From positions 310,001 to 374,000 of the forward strand of contig NZ_CP065138.1 of assembly GCF_015693305.1 (NCBI RefSeq): a DNA stretch of 64,000 bases, written 5' to 3'. The DNA is from Sphingobium sp. Cam5-1 (GTDB lineage: Bacteria > Pseudomonadota > Alphaproteobacteria > Sphingomonadales > Sphingomonadaceae). This document shows, one piece after another, positions 56,173 through 64,000 of the stretch (position 1 is its first letter; each line of letters begins with the position of its first letter). A program made the translations under genes and the position numbers. The notes beneath the pieces were generated by a model. The model was given only the letters and a program-made list of their open reading frames with translations. It had not been told where the DNA came from and made no database searches.

Positions 56173-57368
56173 GCGAACAGACCATCGCGCTCGTTAAAGC
56201 TACTGTTCCCGCGCTGGAGGCCCACGGGCTCGACATTGTGCGGGAAATGTACTCGCGCATGTTCCAAAATCCCGAGATACGCGACTTGTTTAATCAGTCG
56301 CATCACGGCGACACCGGATCTCAGCCGAAGGCACTAACGGGGGCGATCCTCGCATATGCGAGCAACATAGAAAATCTTGGTGCCCTGGCTCCAGCCGTAG
56401 AACGGATCGCACAAAAGCATGTCGGGCTGCAAATTCTGCCCGAGCATTATCCGCACGTGGGTGAGGCACTTCTCGGCGCTATCAAAGCTGTTCTGGGCGA
56501 CGCCGCAACGGAAGACATCCTAGCAGCCTGGGGCGAAGCTTATTGGTTTCTCGCCAACATACTGATCGCTCGCGAACGGCGCATTTACACCGAACAGAAG
56601 GATATGAGTGGGGGCTGGAATGGCTGGCGGGAATTTCGAATCGATGATGTGGTACGCGAGAGCAGCGTCATCAACTCCTTCCTCCTGCGTCCCGTGGATG
56701 GCGAGCCGGTCATGACATATAAGGCCGGCCAATATTTAACTTTCTGGCTGGAAATTCCCGGCCATCCTCCCGTCAAGCGCAATTACTCAATTTCGGCTGC
56801 TCCCAACGGCGAAACTTATCGCATCTCCGTCAAGCGTGAGCCGCAGGGGCTCGCCTCGGGCTGGCTCCACGACGAAGCCAAACACGGTACGATCCTGAAG
56901 GTCGCCGCACCGGCCGGCGAGTTCTTCCTCGCTGAGCATATCGAACGACCGATCGTTCTACTTTCAGGAGGTGTAGGCTTAACCCCGATGGTAGCGATGC
57001 TTGAGGCACTAGTCGGCAACGGTGCCTCTGTTCCCGTGCAGTATATTCACGGCACCCACGACCGCGAAACGCATGCCATGCGGGATCATGTTCGCAGCGT
57101 CGCCGCGCTGGGGAACTCCGTCAAAATCATCGACTTTCATCAGACCCCCCTTGCCGACGAGGTTCTAGGTCGCGATTATGATGTTGCCGGCATCATCACC
57201 GACGAGTGGCTGGTGGCGAATACTCCTGTCGGAGATGCGGACTATTATATCTGTGGTCCTCGGCCCTTCCTGCGTCACGCTGTTTCCACGCTGTCGCTAG
57301 CGGGTGTCCCGTCGGACCGCATCCATTATGAATTTTTCGGCCCGGCTGACGAACTGCTGGCGGCGTGA
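56157..57368 (+). CDS. hmp: Flavohaemoglobin / nitric oxide dioxygenase
   Basis: 403 residues, converts NO and O2 to nitrate using NAD(P)H. Globin domain 1-140 with proximal His in AQKHVGLQILPEHYPHVGEA and the Tyr/Gln pocket region DLFNQSHH. FAD domain: KAGQYLTFWLEIPGHPPVKR and RNYSIS. NAD domain: LLSGGVGLTPMVAMLEAL and DYYICGPRPFLRHAV. Length is the family norm. Controlled most likely by the NsrR-like repressor through the upstream operators. Confidence 0.97.
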   Translation: MSQPLSEQTIALVKATVPALEAHGLDIVREMYSRMFQNPEIRDLFNQSHHGDTGSQPKALTGAILAYASNIENLGALAPAVERIAQKHVGLQILPEHYPHVGEALLGAIKAVLGDAATEDILAAWGEAYWFLANILIARERRIYTEQKDMSGGWNGWREFRIDDVVRESSVINSFLLRPVDGEPVMTYKAGQYLTFWLEIPGHPPVKRNYSISAAPNGETYRISVKREPQGLASGWLHDEAKHGTILKVAAPAGEFFLAEHIERPIVLLSGGVGLTPMVAMLEALVGNGASVPVQYIHGTHDRETHAMRDHVRSVAALGNSVKIIDFHQTPLADEVLGRDYDVAGIITDEWLVANTPVGDADYYICGPRPFLRHAVSTLSLAGVPSDRIHYEFFGPADELLAA

Positions 57369-57844
57369 GTCATTCGGCGGTGGATGGCATCAGCATAGCG
57401 CGCGTGATCCATGTCCTGGCAATCGTGTTGTGGATTGGAGGAGTGGCGTTTGTCACCCTGGTCGTGATGCCATCCATCGGCCGTGCCGCTCCTGGCGACA
57501 GTCGGATGGGTTTCTTTCGCCAGCTTGAGGGGCGTTTTGCCTTCCAGGCCAGGTTTTGGGTCCTGCTTGCAGGCATGAGCGGCCTCTGGATGGTTCAACG
57601 CGGGCATATGTGGGTTCGTTTCGCTGATCCTCGCTTCTGGTGGATGCATGCGATGTTGCTCACCTGGCTCATTTTTGCAGCCATGCTTTTCGTCATCGAG
57701 CCGATGTTTGTTCATCGCCGCACGGATAGGTCGGTTCATCCGGAAGCCGACTTTCGCGCCATGGAGCGGATGCATCGCGTGCTTCTCGCGCTCTCCGTTA
57801 TAACAGTACTAGGCGCGGTTGGTGGCAGCCACGGCTTGATCTGA
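57365..57844 (+). CDS. Four-helix membrane protein downstream of hmp (159 aa)
   Basis: GTG start overlaps the hmp stop (GTGA). Membrane segments: ISIARVIHVLAIVLWIGGVA, FWVLLAGMSGLWMVQRG, WWMHAMLLTWLIFAAMLFVI and a last one LALSVITVLGAVGGSHG. Conserved-looking His in RVIHVL and MHAML could bind haem, as in CopD/HemJ-like proteins. Translational coupling to hmp suggests a role in NO or redox stress. No exact family call. Confidence 0.75.
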   Translation: MSHSAVDGISIARVIHVLAIVLWIGGVAFVTLVVMPSIGRAAPGDSRMGFFRQLEGRFAFQARFWVLLAGMSGLWMVQRGHMWVRFADPRFWWMHAMLLTWLIFAAMLFVIEPMFVHRRTDRSVHPEADFRAMERMHRVLLALSVITVLGAVGGSHGLI

Positions 57845-58091
57845 AGCAGCATCACGTTCTGCTCATGACGGCTTCTGCGTCGGGTTTCGGGTCACTTAGA
57901 ATGCGCTGCTGTATGCAAAGGGCGGTTTCACCAATGCCACGGTGAAGGCTGCCTATGACGACGGCGTTAAACGCATCGAAATTGTTGTCTTATCCTCCAA
58001 AATCATTCGTTTGACCACGTCGCGCGCCTAGTCCAGCTATAGCGAGCAAGAACGAAAACCCCTTGTTCGAAGCTTGCGAGAGGATGCGACA

Positions 58092-58295
58092 ATGCGCAAT
58101 AATGGGCCGGAGACAGAGAGCTCGGCGTTGCGCTTCGGTGGCATTGCTCAAACGATCATCCTGTCTGCGGTTGCCGCTGCGATCTGCACCCTATTTAAGG
58201 TGCATGCGCTAACGGAAGCGCAGGCATCCATCGCGCTCGTCACGGCGCTGCCGACGGTCATGACGATACTTGTCCGACGCGACACGAAAGAGTGA
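58092..58295 (+). CDS. Small hypothetical membrane protein (67 aa)
   Basis: ATG 58092 preceded by GAGAGGATG. One or two hydrophobic segments (IAQTIILSAVAAAICTLF and ASIALVTALPTVMTILV). No function recognised. The regions 57845-58091 and 58296-58447 around it contain no clear gene. Confidence 0.45.
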   Translation: MRNNGPETESSALRFGGIAQTIILSAVAAAICTLFKVHALTEAQASIALVTALPTVMTILVRRDTKE

Positions 58296-58447
58296 TGTCC
58301 AACTTAGAATGAAAACATTTGCACTAAACTATAAGTAATTTGATCTACGCGGAGGCGCAGAGTTGCGCTTATGAGGCGGACCGAAATGAGGCACGCGGCG
58401 GAGCATGATCTGCCGGCGGCTTCGGTCTAGTCACGGTTGCCTCGCAA

Positions 58448-60541
58448 ATGTCGTCTGCACAGTCATCGCTCTCCTGGCCTTCGGTCAGCTTGACCATTGA
58501 CGCGCGCAAGCTGCTGTTCTCGCTGAGCAGTTTCCTTGCGGCGGCGATCACGCTGGCGATCGTGTTCTCGGCCAGCCTGCCACGTCCTTGGTGGGCGCTG
58601 TTGACGGTCTATGTGACGGCACAGCCCATGTCGGGCGCATTCCGGCCCAAGATGCTGTATCGCCTTGCCGGAATCGCGACCGGTGCCATCGTGACGATTG
58701 CGGTGGTTCCCAACCTCCAGAATGCACCGGAACTGCTGGTGCTGTGCATGGCGGCGTGGACGGGCTTTTGCATCTATCTTGCGGTGCTCGACAGGACGCC
58801 GCGCGCTTTCCTGTTCCAAATGGCAGCCTTCAGCTCGGCGGTAATCAGCTTTCCCTACATCGAAAATCCCGCCGATATATTCGACACCACTGCAGGGCGC
58901 GTTGCGGAAATGACCGTCGCGATCCTGAGCGTCTCGATGGTTCACGCGGTGCTGCAACCATGGAGCGCAACGCCCGTGATCCGCGATCGGGCTAAGTCCT
59001 TCTTACGACATGCGCGCCGTTGGTCGGTCGAAGTGCTGAGCGGCGACAATGGCGAGCAGGAAAACGCATACCGCCGTGCGCTGGCATCCGACGTCACCGA
59101 GTTGGGGATGATCGCAATCCACCTGCCATTCGATCAACGCGCCGCGCCCATCACGCAGCGCCGCGTTATTGCGCTCCAGCAGCAGCTTGCCAATACCATC
59201 CCGCTCGCGTCGGCTGCCGCCAACCGGCTCGACCTGATAGAACGCGAGCATGGTATCCTGCCCGAACTTAACGGATTGCTTGTCCGCACGATGGATTGGT
59301 TGGGATCGGCAGAAAGTCGGACGGCACAAGTTGGGGCACTGATTGACGAGTGCGAGCGGCTGGCGAGGCAGGCAGAGGATCGCGGCGACTGGCCTTCGCT
59401 GCTAGCCGCCAGCGCCTCAATTCGCCTTGCTCAGTTTCTGAATGCCTTCGCTAGCGCGCAGCGGCTTGCCAATCGCATCGGGTCGCCGGGTCGTCTGAAA
59501 ATCAGTGACGGACATGAGCAGTCGTTCCGGCTTGCGCGCGATCACGGTGTGGCAGTGCTGGCGGGAGCGGCCACGGCGGCGGCGATCATCCTCTACTGTG
59601 CGGTGTGGATCCTGCTGGCCTGGCCCAGCGGCTCCGCCACGGCCGCCTTTGCGGCGCTCATCACCTGTTCCTTCGCGGCCCATGATGATCCATCGCCGAT
59701 AATCGGCCGATATCTGAAGGCGACGTTGAAGACCTTCCCACTGGCCGCCTTCTACCTGTTCGTGGTCCTCCCTCGCGTCGACGGTTACGAAATGCTGATG
59801 ATCACGCTGGCTCCGGCGCTCCTTTGGATGGGCTATATTCAGGCCGATCCGCGTCGTTCGCCCGAAGCGTTGCCAATGTTCTCCTGCTTCATCGTGGCTA
59901 TGGGTTTCCTCGCCCGGTTCCAGGCCGATTTTTCCGCCTTCGTGAACACCGGCATTGCTCAGTTGGGCGGCATCGTCACGACGCTGGCCGTCACGCGTCT
60001 GTTTCGCACTGCAAGCGCGCGCTGGACTCTGCGTCGCGTGATGCGCGCCAACTGGACCGAGCTGGCCCTGCTGGCGGACATCCGCCGGCCGTTCCGTCCC
60101 GGAGATTGGACGGCGCGCTCCGTGGACCGGCTCGGCCAGATCGCGCAGCGCATCGTCGCGGCTCGTCCGGGCGATGACCTTCATGCTGCCGACAGCCTTG
60201 CTGATCTGCGGATTGGGCGGAATGTCATTCCGGTGCGTAAGGCCCTGTCCCATGTCCCACACGATCTGCGCCACGACCTTGGCCTAGTGCTGGCGGGCGT
60301 CGCCGATCACTATCGCGGCTGCACGCGGCTTTCCAAGATCGTACCAGCCGACGCGGCGCTACTGGTGCCGATCGACCGGTCGATCGACGGTCTGCTTGCC
60401 CAACTGCTCGACGAATACTGCAGGCAGGCGCTGCGTGCGCTCGTTGCGATGCGTTGCAACCTGTTCCCCGAAGCCGCTGCTCCGGTCCTAACCGCCGGCA
60501 AGACCGCCACCCTGCGGATGGTGCAAGGAGGTCGCGCATGA
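58448..60541 (+). CDS. FUSC family transporter (AaeB/fusaric-acid-resistance type)
   Basis: 697 residues with two membrane blocks: residues ~20-170 (LLFSLSSFLAAAITLAIVFS, WWALLTVYVTAQPMSGAFRP) and ~370-510 (GVAVLAGAATAAAIILYCAV, MLMITLAPALLWMGYIQADP). The PWWALLTVYVTAQP and MGAFRPK-like loops are typical. It is the inner-membrane pump of an aromatic-acid or drug efflux system and is the first gene of a four-gene operon. Overlaps the DUF1656 gene by 4 bp. Confidence 0.93.
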   Translation: MSSAQSSLSWPSVSLTIDARKLLFSLSSFLAAAITLAIVFSASLPRPWWALLTVYVTAQPMSGAFRPKMLYRLAGIATGAIVTIAVVPNLQNAPELLVLCMAAWTGFCIYLAVLDRTPRAFLFQMAAFSSAVISFPYIENPADIFDTTAGRVAEMTVAILSVSMVHAVLQPWSATPVIRDRAKSFLRHARRWSVEVLSGDNGEQENAYRRALASDVTELGMIAIHLPFDQRAAPITQRRVIALQQQLANTIPLASAAANRLDLIEREHGILPELNGLLVRTMDWLGSAESRTAQVGALIDECERLARQAEDRGDWPSLLAASASIRLAQFLNAFASAQRLANRIGSPGRLKISDGHEQSFRLARDHGVAVLAGAATAAAIILYCAVWILLAWPSGSATAAFAALITCSFAAHDDPSPIIGRYLKATLKTFPLAAFYLFVVLPRVDGYEMLMITLAPALLWMGYIQADPRRSPEALPMFSCFIVAMGFLARFQADFSAFVNTGIAQLGGIVTTLAVTRLFRTASARWTLRRVMRANWTELALLADIRRPFRPGDWTARSVDRLGQIAQRIVAARPGDDLHAADSLADLRIGRNVIPVRKALSHVPHDLRHDLGLVLAGVADHYRGCTRLSKIVPADAALLVPIDRSIDGLLAQLLDEYCRQALRALVAMRCNLFPEAAAPVLTAGKTATLRMVQGGRA

Positions 60542-60762
60542 TCGAGGAAATTCACTTTGGCGGTATCTACGTGCCCGCCGCTCTTGCAACGGCGGTCTTG
60601 TCGGGCGTGCTGGTATATGTCGTCCGCACGCCGATGCAGCGCATGACATTCTATCGACTCCTTTGGCAGCCCGCCCTGTTTGACCTCGCTGTCTTCATCC
60701 TCCTGTGGTGGGGATTAAGTGCGGGAGCAGATCTCACCTCTCACTTCTGGTTCATGTCATGA
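60538..60762 (+). CDS. DUF1656 family protein (AaeX-like)
   Basis: 74 residues, two membrane segments (YVPAALATAVLSGVLVYVV and PALFDLAVFILLWWGLS), with the family start EEIHFGGIYVP. Always linked to FUSC/HlyD efflux genes. Overlaps both neighbours by 4 bp. Confidence 0.92.
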   Translation: MIEEIHFGGIYVPAALATAVLSGVLVYVVRTPMQRMTFYRLLWQPALFDLAVFILLWWGLSAGADLTSHFWFMS

Positions 60763-61664
60763 CCATGCTTTCACGACACCATCTTGCGCGCTCGATCGCG
60801 ACGCTTTTCGTCATTCTCGTCATTCTTGGCGGAATCTACGCGCTGTGGCAGCGCTATCAAGTCGATCCAGTGACGCGTGACGGCAAGGTCCGTGCCGACA
60901 TGGTGCCCGTGTCTGCCGATGTCGCCGGACTCGTCACCGAAGTGCGGGTCGTAGATAACCAATCCGTACGCAAAGGCGACGTGCTGTTCGTCGTCGACCG
61001 GCCGCGTTACCAACTCGCCCTCGAACAAGCCGATGCAACCCTGATGAACAAGCGCGCTTCGCTCGCGCAGTCGGTTCGCGAGGATCGCCGCAACAGCGCG
61101 ATCCGCGAGGTGATTGCCGCAGAGACCGTTGAACAGGGACGTACTCGGACCTATGAACTCAGAGCAGAGGTGGCGCAGGCTGTTGCTGCCCGAAACCTCG
61201 CCCGTTTCAACCTTGAACGCACGCTGGTCCGCGCGCCAGTTGACGGGGTCGTTACCAATACGACCTTACAGCCAGGAGTCTATGTCGTTGTCGGCAAGCC
61301 TGCTCTGGCCCTGGTTTATGGAAAGACCCTCCGAGTTGAGGGGTATTTCGAGGAGACCAAGCTGCCGGCTATCCAGGTCGGCGATCAGGCGAGCATCTAC
61401 ATCATGGGCGTCGCGGACGAAATTCATGGTCGCGTCCACAGCATCGCTGGCGGCATCGAAGACCGCGAGCGGGGCGGGACCGACGGTCAATACGCCGATG
61501 TGAATCCGAGTTTCGACTGGGTCCGGCTGCCCCAGCGCATTCCGGTCCGGATCGAGATCGAAAACAAGCCGGCGAATGTGCGGCTCATCCCCGGACAAAC
61601 GGCAACGGTCGTGATTCATCCACGTGCCGACGCACGCAAGATCCAAAGGAGTCTGCCATGGTAA
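60759..61664 (+). CDS. HlyD/EmrA-type periplasmic adaptor
   Basis: 301 residues. One N-terminal membrane segment (SIATLFVILVILGGIYALWQ), a barrel-sandwich (DGKVRADMVPVSADVAGLVT, then RTLVRAPVDGVVTNTTLQPG... shown in part) and a short coiled coil between. It bridges the FUSC pump to the outer-membrane factor. ATG 60759 overlaps the DUF1656 stop. Confidence 0.93.
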   Translation: MTMLSRHHLARSIATLFVILVILGGIYALWQRYQVDPVTRDGKVRADMVPVSADVAGLVTEVRVVDNQSVRKGDVLFVVDRPRYQLALEQADATLMNKRASLAQSVREDRRNSAIREVIAAETVEQGRTRTYELRAEVAQAVAARNLARFNLERTLVRAPVDGVVTNTTLQPGVYVVVGKPALALVYGKTLRVEGYFEETKLPAIQVGDQASIYIMGVADEIHGRVHSIAGGIEDRERGGTDGQYADVNPSFDWVRLPQRIPVRIEIENKPANVRLIPGQTATVVIHPRADARKIQRSLPW

Positions 61665-63094
61665 GGCAAGCGATGAGCCGCCTGACGCTCTGCGCCCTCG
61701 GTGCGGGGCTGCTGGCGGGCTGCACCACGGTTGGACCGGATTACAAAGGTCCAAACAGCGCGGTGCTCAAATCCCCTGCCGCCCAGGGCAAATTCGTCGG
61801 CGCTGCCGGCCTTCCCGTCGATGCCGACGCGCCTCCTCAGGATTGGTGGCGACTGTATGACGACCCGCTTCTCGACCGGCTTGTCGGAGAGGCCTTGGCC
61901 GCCAACACCGACCTTCGGGTCGCCGCTGCCAACCTGGAGCGTACCGAAGTCACAATCCACGAAGCCAAGGACGCATATGGCCCGGAGGTGGAGACTGAAG
62001 TCGCCTCAGAGCGCAGACAGTTTTCCACCCAGTCCTACCTGCGCGAGACACCTATCCCCCCGTTGACCGTCGGCAGCGTGGGAATCCGTGTCGCCTATCA
62101 GCTTGACCTGTTCGGCCAGTTAAAGCGCCTGGTCGAGGCTGCCGAGGCCGATGCGGAAGCCAGCCGCGCTGTTCGCGACGCTGTTCGCGTGACCGTGGTG
62201 GCCAATGTTGTGCGCGCCTATGTGGAAGCCTGCAGCGCCGGAGAGGAACTGGCCGCCACCCGTTCGGTCGTCAACATTCAGGAGAAAAGCGCGGGTGTCC
62301 TGCGTCGCCTCGGCCGTGCGGGGCGGATCGCGCGGACCGACGCCTTCCGGGCTGATGCCCGGACGGAAGAGGGGCGCGCCGCCCTGCCGGTGTTCGAAGC
62401 GCGACGGAAAACCGCCCTATATCGTCTCGCGGTGCTTACCGGCCGCCCGCCGGCGGAGTTCCCAATCGAAGTCGCCAATTGCGCCGAACCTCCTCACCTG
62501 ACGCGCCCTGTGCCAGTCGGCGACGGGGCCAGCCTGTTGCAGCGGCGCCCCGACGTGCGCGAGGCGGAGCGCGATCTGGCCGCTGCCACGGCGCGGATCG
62601 GCGTAGCGATCGGGGAGCTCTATCCGCGCATCAGCCTGGGTGCGGGCCTAGGTTCAACCGGTATTCTATCTGATCTTGGCACAAGGCCTGCCAATCATTG
62701 GAGCCTAGGCCCCCTCATTTCCTGGTCGTTGCCCACCCCAGCTGTCAGATCTCGGATCCACCAAGCGAACGCAAAAGCGGACGCGTCCTTGGCGCAGTTT
62801 GACGGAATAGTGCTCAACGCGCTTCGTGAGGTTGAAACCAGCCTGACAAGCTATGGGCGCGACCTTGACCGCCACGCCCGCCTGGAATTGGCGCGAAACC
62901 TGTCCGTTAAAGCGCGGGACGATGCGCAGATTCTTTACAGGGCCGGCCGCACCCCACTGCTTGACCTGCTGGATGCCCAGCGAGCAGCTGCCGAAGCTGA
63001 AGCCGTGCTGGCGACGTCAAAGGCCCGGATCGCCGACGATCAGGTGTCCCTGTTCCTCGCCCTAGGCGGAGGCTGGGAGCAGGGCGAAAGTTGA
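61658..63094 (+). CDS. NodT-family outer-membrane efflux lipoprotein
   Basis: 478 residues. A lipobox LLAGC (residues ~22-26) marks a lipid-anchored Cys. The TolC fold is seen from DWWRLYDDPLLDRLVGEALA, ANTDLRVAAANLERTE, RRPDVREAERDLAAATARIG and YRAGRTPLLDLLDAQRAAAE. It is the exit duct of the FUSC operon. Start overlaps the HlyD stop by 7 bp. Confidence 0.95.
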   Translation: MVRQAMSRLTLCALGAGLLAGCTTVGPDYKGPNSAVLKSPAAQGKFVGAAGLPVDADAPPQDWWRLYDDPLLDRLVGEALAANTDLRVAAANLERTEVTIHEAKDAYGPEVETEVASERRQFSTQSYLRETPIPPLTVGSVGIRVAYQLDLFGQLKRLVEAAEADAEASRAVRDAVRVTVVANVVRAYVEACSAGEELAATRSVVNIQEKSAGVLRRLGRAGRIARTDAFRADARTEEGRAALPVFEARRKTALYRLAVLTGRPPAEFPIEVANCAEPPHLTRPVPVGDGASLLQRRPDVREAERDLAAATARIGVAIGELYPRISLGAGLGSTGILSDLGTRPANHWSLGPLISWSLPTPAVRSRIHQANAKADASLAQFDGIVLNALREVETSLTSYGRDLDRHARLELARNLSVKARDDAQILYRAGRTPLLDLLDAQRAAAEAEAVLATSKARIADDQVSLFLALGGGWEQGES

Positions 63095-63100
63095 ACTTCG

Positions 63101-63427
63101 ATGGACTTCGCTCTTCGTCAATTGAGGTGGGCAGAGAAGGGGGTTCCAGCCAGCGCCGATGCCCGGATGCCCTATCGTTCCACCCCCATGTTCGATGAGC
63201 AGACCTTGTCGGCGGCACTGCGCAAGCGGCCCGATATCGGGATGGGTCAGGGGGCTGATCCGGGTTCTAGAAGGCCATTCCGGCTGACGGACATCGAGCC
63301 GCCATCCGAATGTATCCTCGAACACAGTCGGCCCGGCATCTTCCGGCCGCGCGAAATGCATCTCGTGAGGCCGCTCGGGTCCATGAAGATGCAGGTGGAT
63401 TTCTACAGGGAGCCGCCGCTCCTCTGA
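63101..63427 (+). pseudogene. DUF1971 gene with two compensating frameshifts
   Basis: The frame has DUF1971 ends: MPYRSTPMFDEQTLSAALRK (from ATG 63167) and RPREMHLVRPLGSMKMQVDF. The middle (63240-63285) is arbitrary in this frame, but one base further the same DNA reads VRGLIRVLEGHSG, the expected DUF1971 core. So one base was gained near 63243 and one lost near 63284, leaving about 14 residues scrambled. The product keeps its length but lacks the core strand. Confidence 0.72.
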
Positions 63428-63825
63428 AGATACTCAGTTGTTTGCGGTCTGGTGGCCTAACAGTGTTGACTTATCATAACGTTAACCGTGCCGGTCATCT
63501 CGCCTGCGGTGCTGGGGTGAAACATTGCCGCCAGATGCGAGAAGCAGCTTAAAGTTCGGCACAGCGCGCTGTTCGAGAGTTTCGACGCCAGCAATGGGTA
63601 GGGTGGTCGATAGGAGGCGAAGATGGCGTCAGTCTTCATGTTGCGCGCAGGCACGACATTGACTGGTATAACGCACATGCATGCTCTTGCTATTTGCGCA
63701 AAAGTTTGTGTGACCCACAATAAAATAATTCATTTGTCACATACTGAAGTCGATCGCATGAAGCGCATACGGTCGTTCAATGAATACTGATTCAAAAATA
63801 CTTTGTTATTGATCGGAGCTACGCA
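63428..63825. other. AT-rich intergenic region with one possible small ORF
   Basis: 63623-63790 (+) is a 55-codon frame starting MASVFMLRAGTTLTGITHMH with an excellent AGGAGG 8 bp upstream, but no recognisable protein pattern. TGTGAC (63708) and GTCACA (63737) form a widely spaced inverted repeat. Nothing else is supported. Confidence 0.35.
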
Positions 63826-64000
63826 ATGGCTTTTCATTCGAAAATAAATAGAAAAATGAATGTGCTGGTTTACTATGAAAAGCACTTCCCATGTAACTTG
63901 CGGGCGATATCCGGCTATGTCAGTTGGTGCGCATCTTCGCTTTCAACTGCTTGGGATCAGTGCAAGAAATCCCTCAGCCTTGTTGGTCGAACCAACGGCC
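63826..64000 (+). CDS. Unknown protein, N-terminal part (runs off the window edge)
   Basis: ATG 63826 with GGAG 8 bp upstream opens a frame to the window end (58 residues): MAFHSKINRKMNVLVYYEKH, then CNLRAISGYVSWCASSLSTA. It is AT-richer than the neighbours, suggesting foreign origin. No family is recognised, and the frame may be fortuitous. Confidence 0.35.
   Translation, partial: MAFHSKINRKMNVLVYYEKHFPCNLRAISGYVSWCASSLSTAWDQCKKSLSLVGRTNG

Noticed and set aside
63457..63720. 87-aa minus-strand ORF in the AT-rich tail
   Set aside because: No ribosome site and no recognisable pattern; it overlaps a better plus-strand start context.

Overview
The window is a high-GC chromosomal (or chromid) segment of an alphaproteobacterium, almost certainly a sphingomonad (Sphingobium/Sphingomonas type). 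Grounds: Sphingomonas-style intergenic hairpin repeats, an UrcA-family protein, a Trb locus ending in a DUF2274 gene, a fused-AB Mrp/Pha antiporter operon, and a lasso peptide locus of the isopeptidase/TonB-receptor type typical of this group. All identifications are by reading the sequence; no database search was run.

Layout. 1-16.4 kb is mostly chromosomal backbone: small sphingomonad proteins, a cold-shock protein, uvrA, an UrcA protein, a ModE-like regulator, an SDR oxidoreductase, an SLC13 permease and nhaA. Downstream of uvrA on the same strand is a compact accessory block (2.3-4.9 kb): two unknown proteins, a nucleotidyltransferase with a tiny partner, and a ParE-type toxin/antitoxin pair whose toxin carries an in-frame TAG. 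uvrA itself contains an in-frame palindromic repeat insertion.

17.0-27.1 kb is a LuxR-type regulator followed by a complete, tightly overlapping trbBCDEJKLFGI-DUF2274 type IV secretion operon, with no relaxase or TraG coupling protein in the window. 28.4-37.3 kb is the most interesting locus: a lasso peptide cluster made of a 45-residue precursor, a fused RRE/transglutaminase-like protease (B), an asparagine-synthetase-like cyclase (C), and a convergent operon of ECF sigma factor, FecR anti-sigma, STN-containing TonB receptor and S9-family lasso isopeptidase. The precursor gene was too short for ordinary ORF calling. Its predicted core starts GPGFGGVD and ends SDD, resembling sphingonodin-type lasso peptides but with its own sequence.

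37.6-41.5 kb is a small defence-like patch: a nucleotidyltransferase-HEPN fusion, an IS630-family element with TA duplications, an sce7726-family gene and a 3'-damaged sce7725-family gene. 41.9-50.8 kb returns to metabolism and ion homeostasis: metY, gdhA and a six-gene Mrp (Pha-type) cation/proton antiporter operon, then a tandem universal stress protein. 52.2-54.3 kb is decayed DNA: an IS3 remnant, a perfect 26-bp palindrome and an HTH gene with a nonsense codon. 54.3-57.8 kb is a nitrosative-stress module: cupredoxin, NsrR-like repressor, two ATGCAT-N5-ATGCAT-like operators, a truncated haemoglobin fused to a frameshifted DUF1971 domain, flavohaemoglobin hmp and a membrane protein. 58.4-63.1 kb is a FUSC/DUF1656/HlyD/NodT four-part efflux operon, followed by a second damaged DUF1971 gene and an AT-rich tail.
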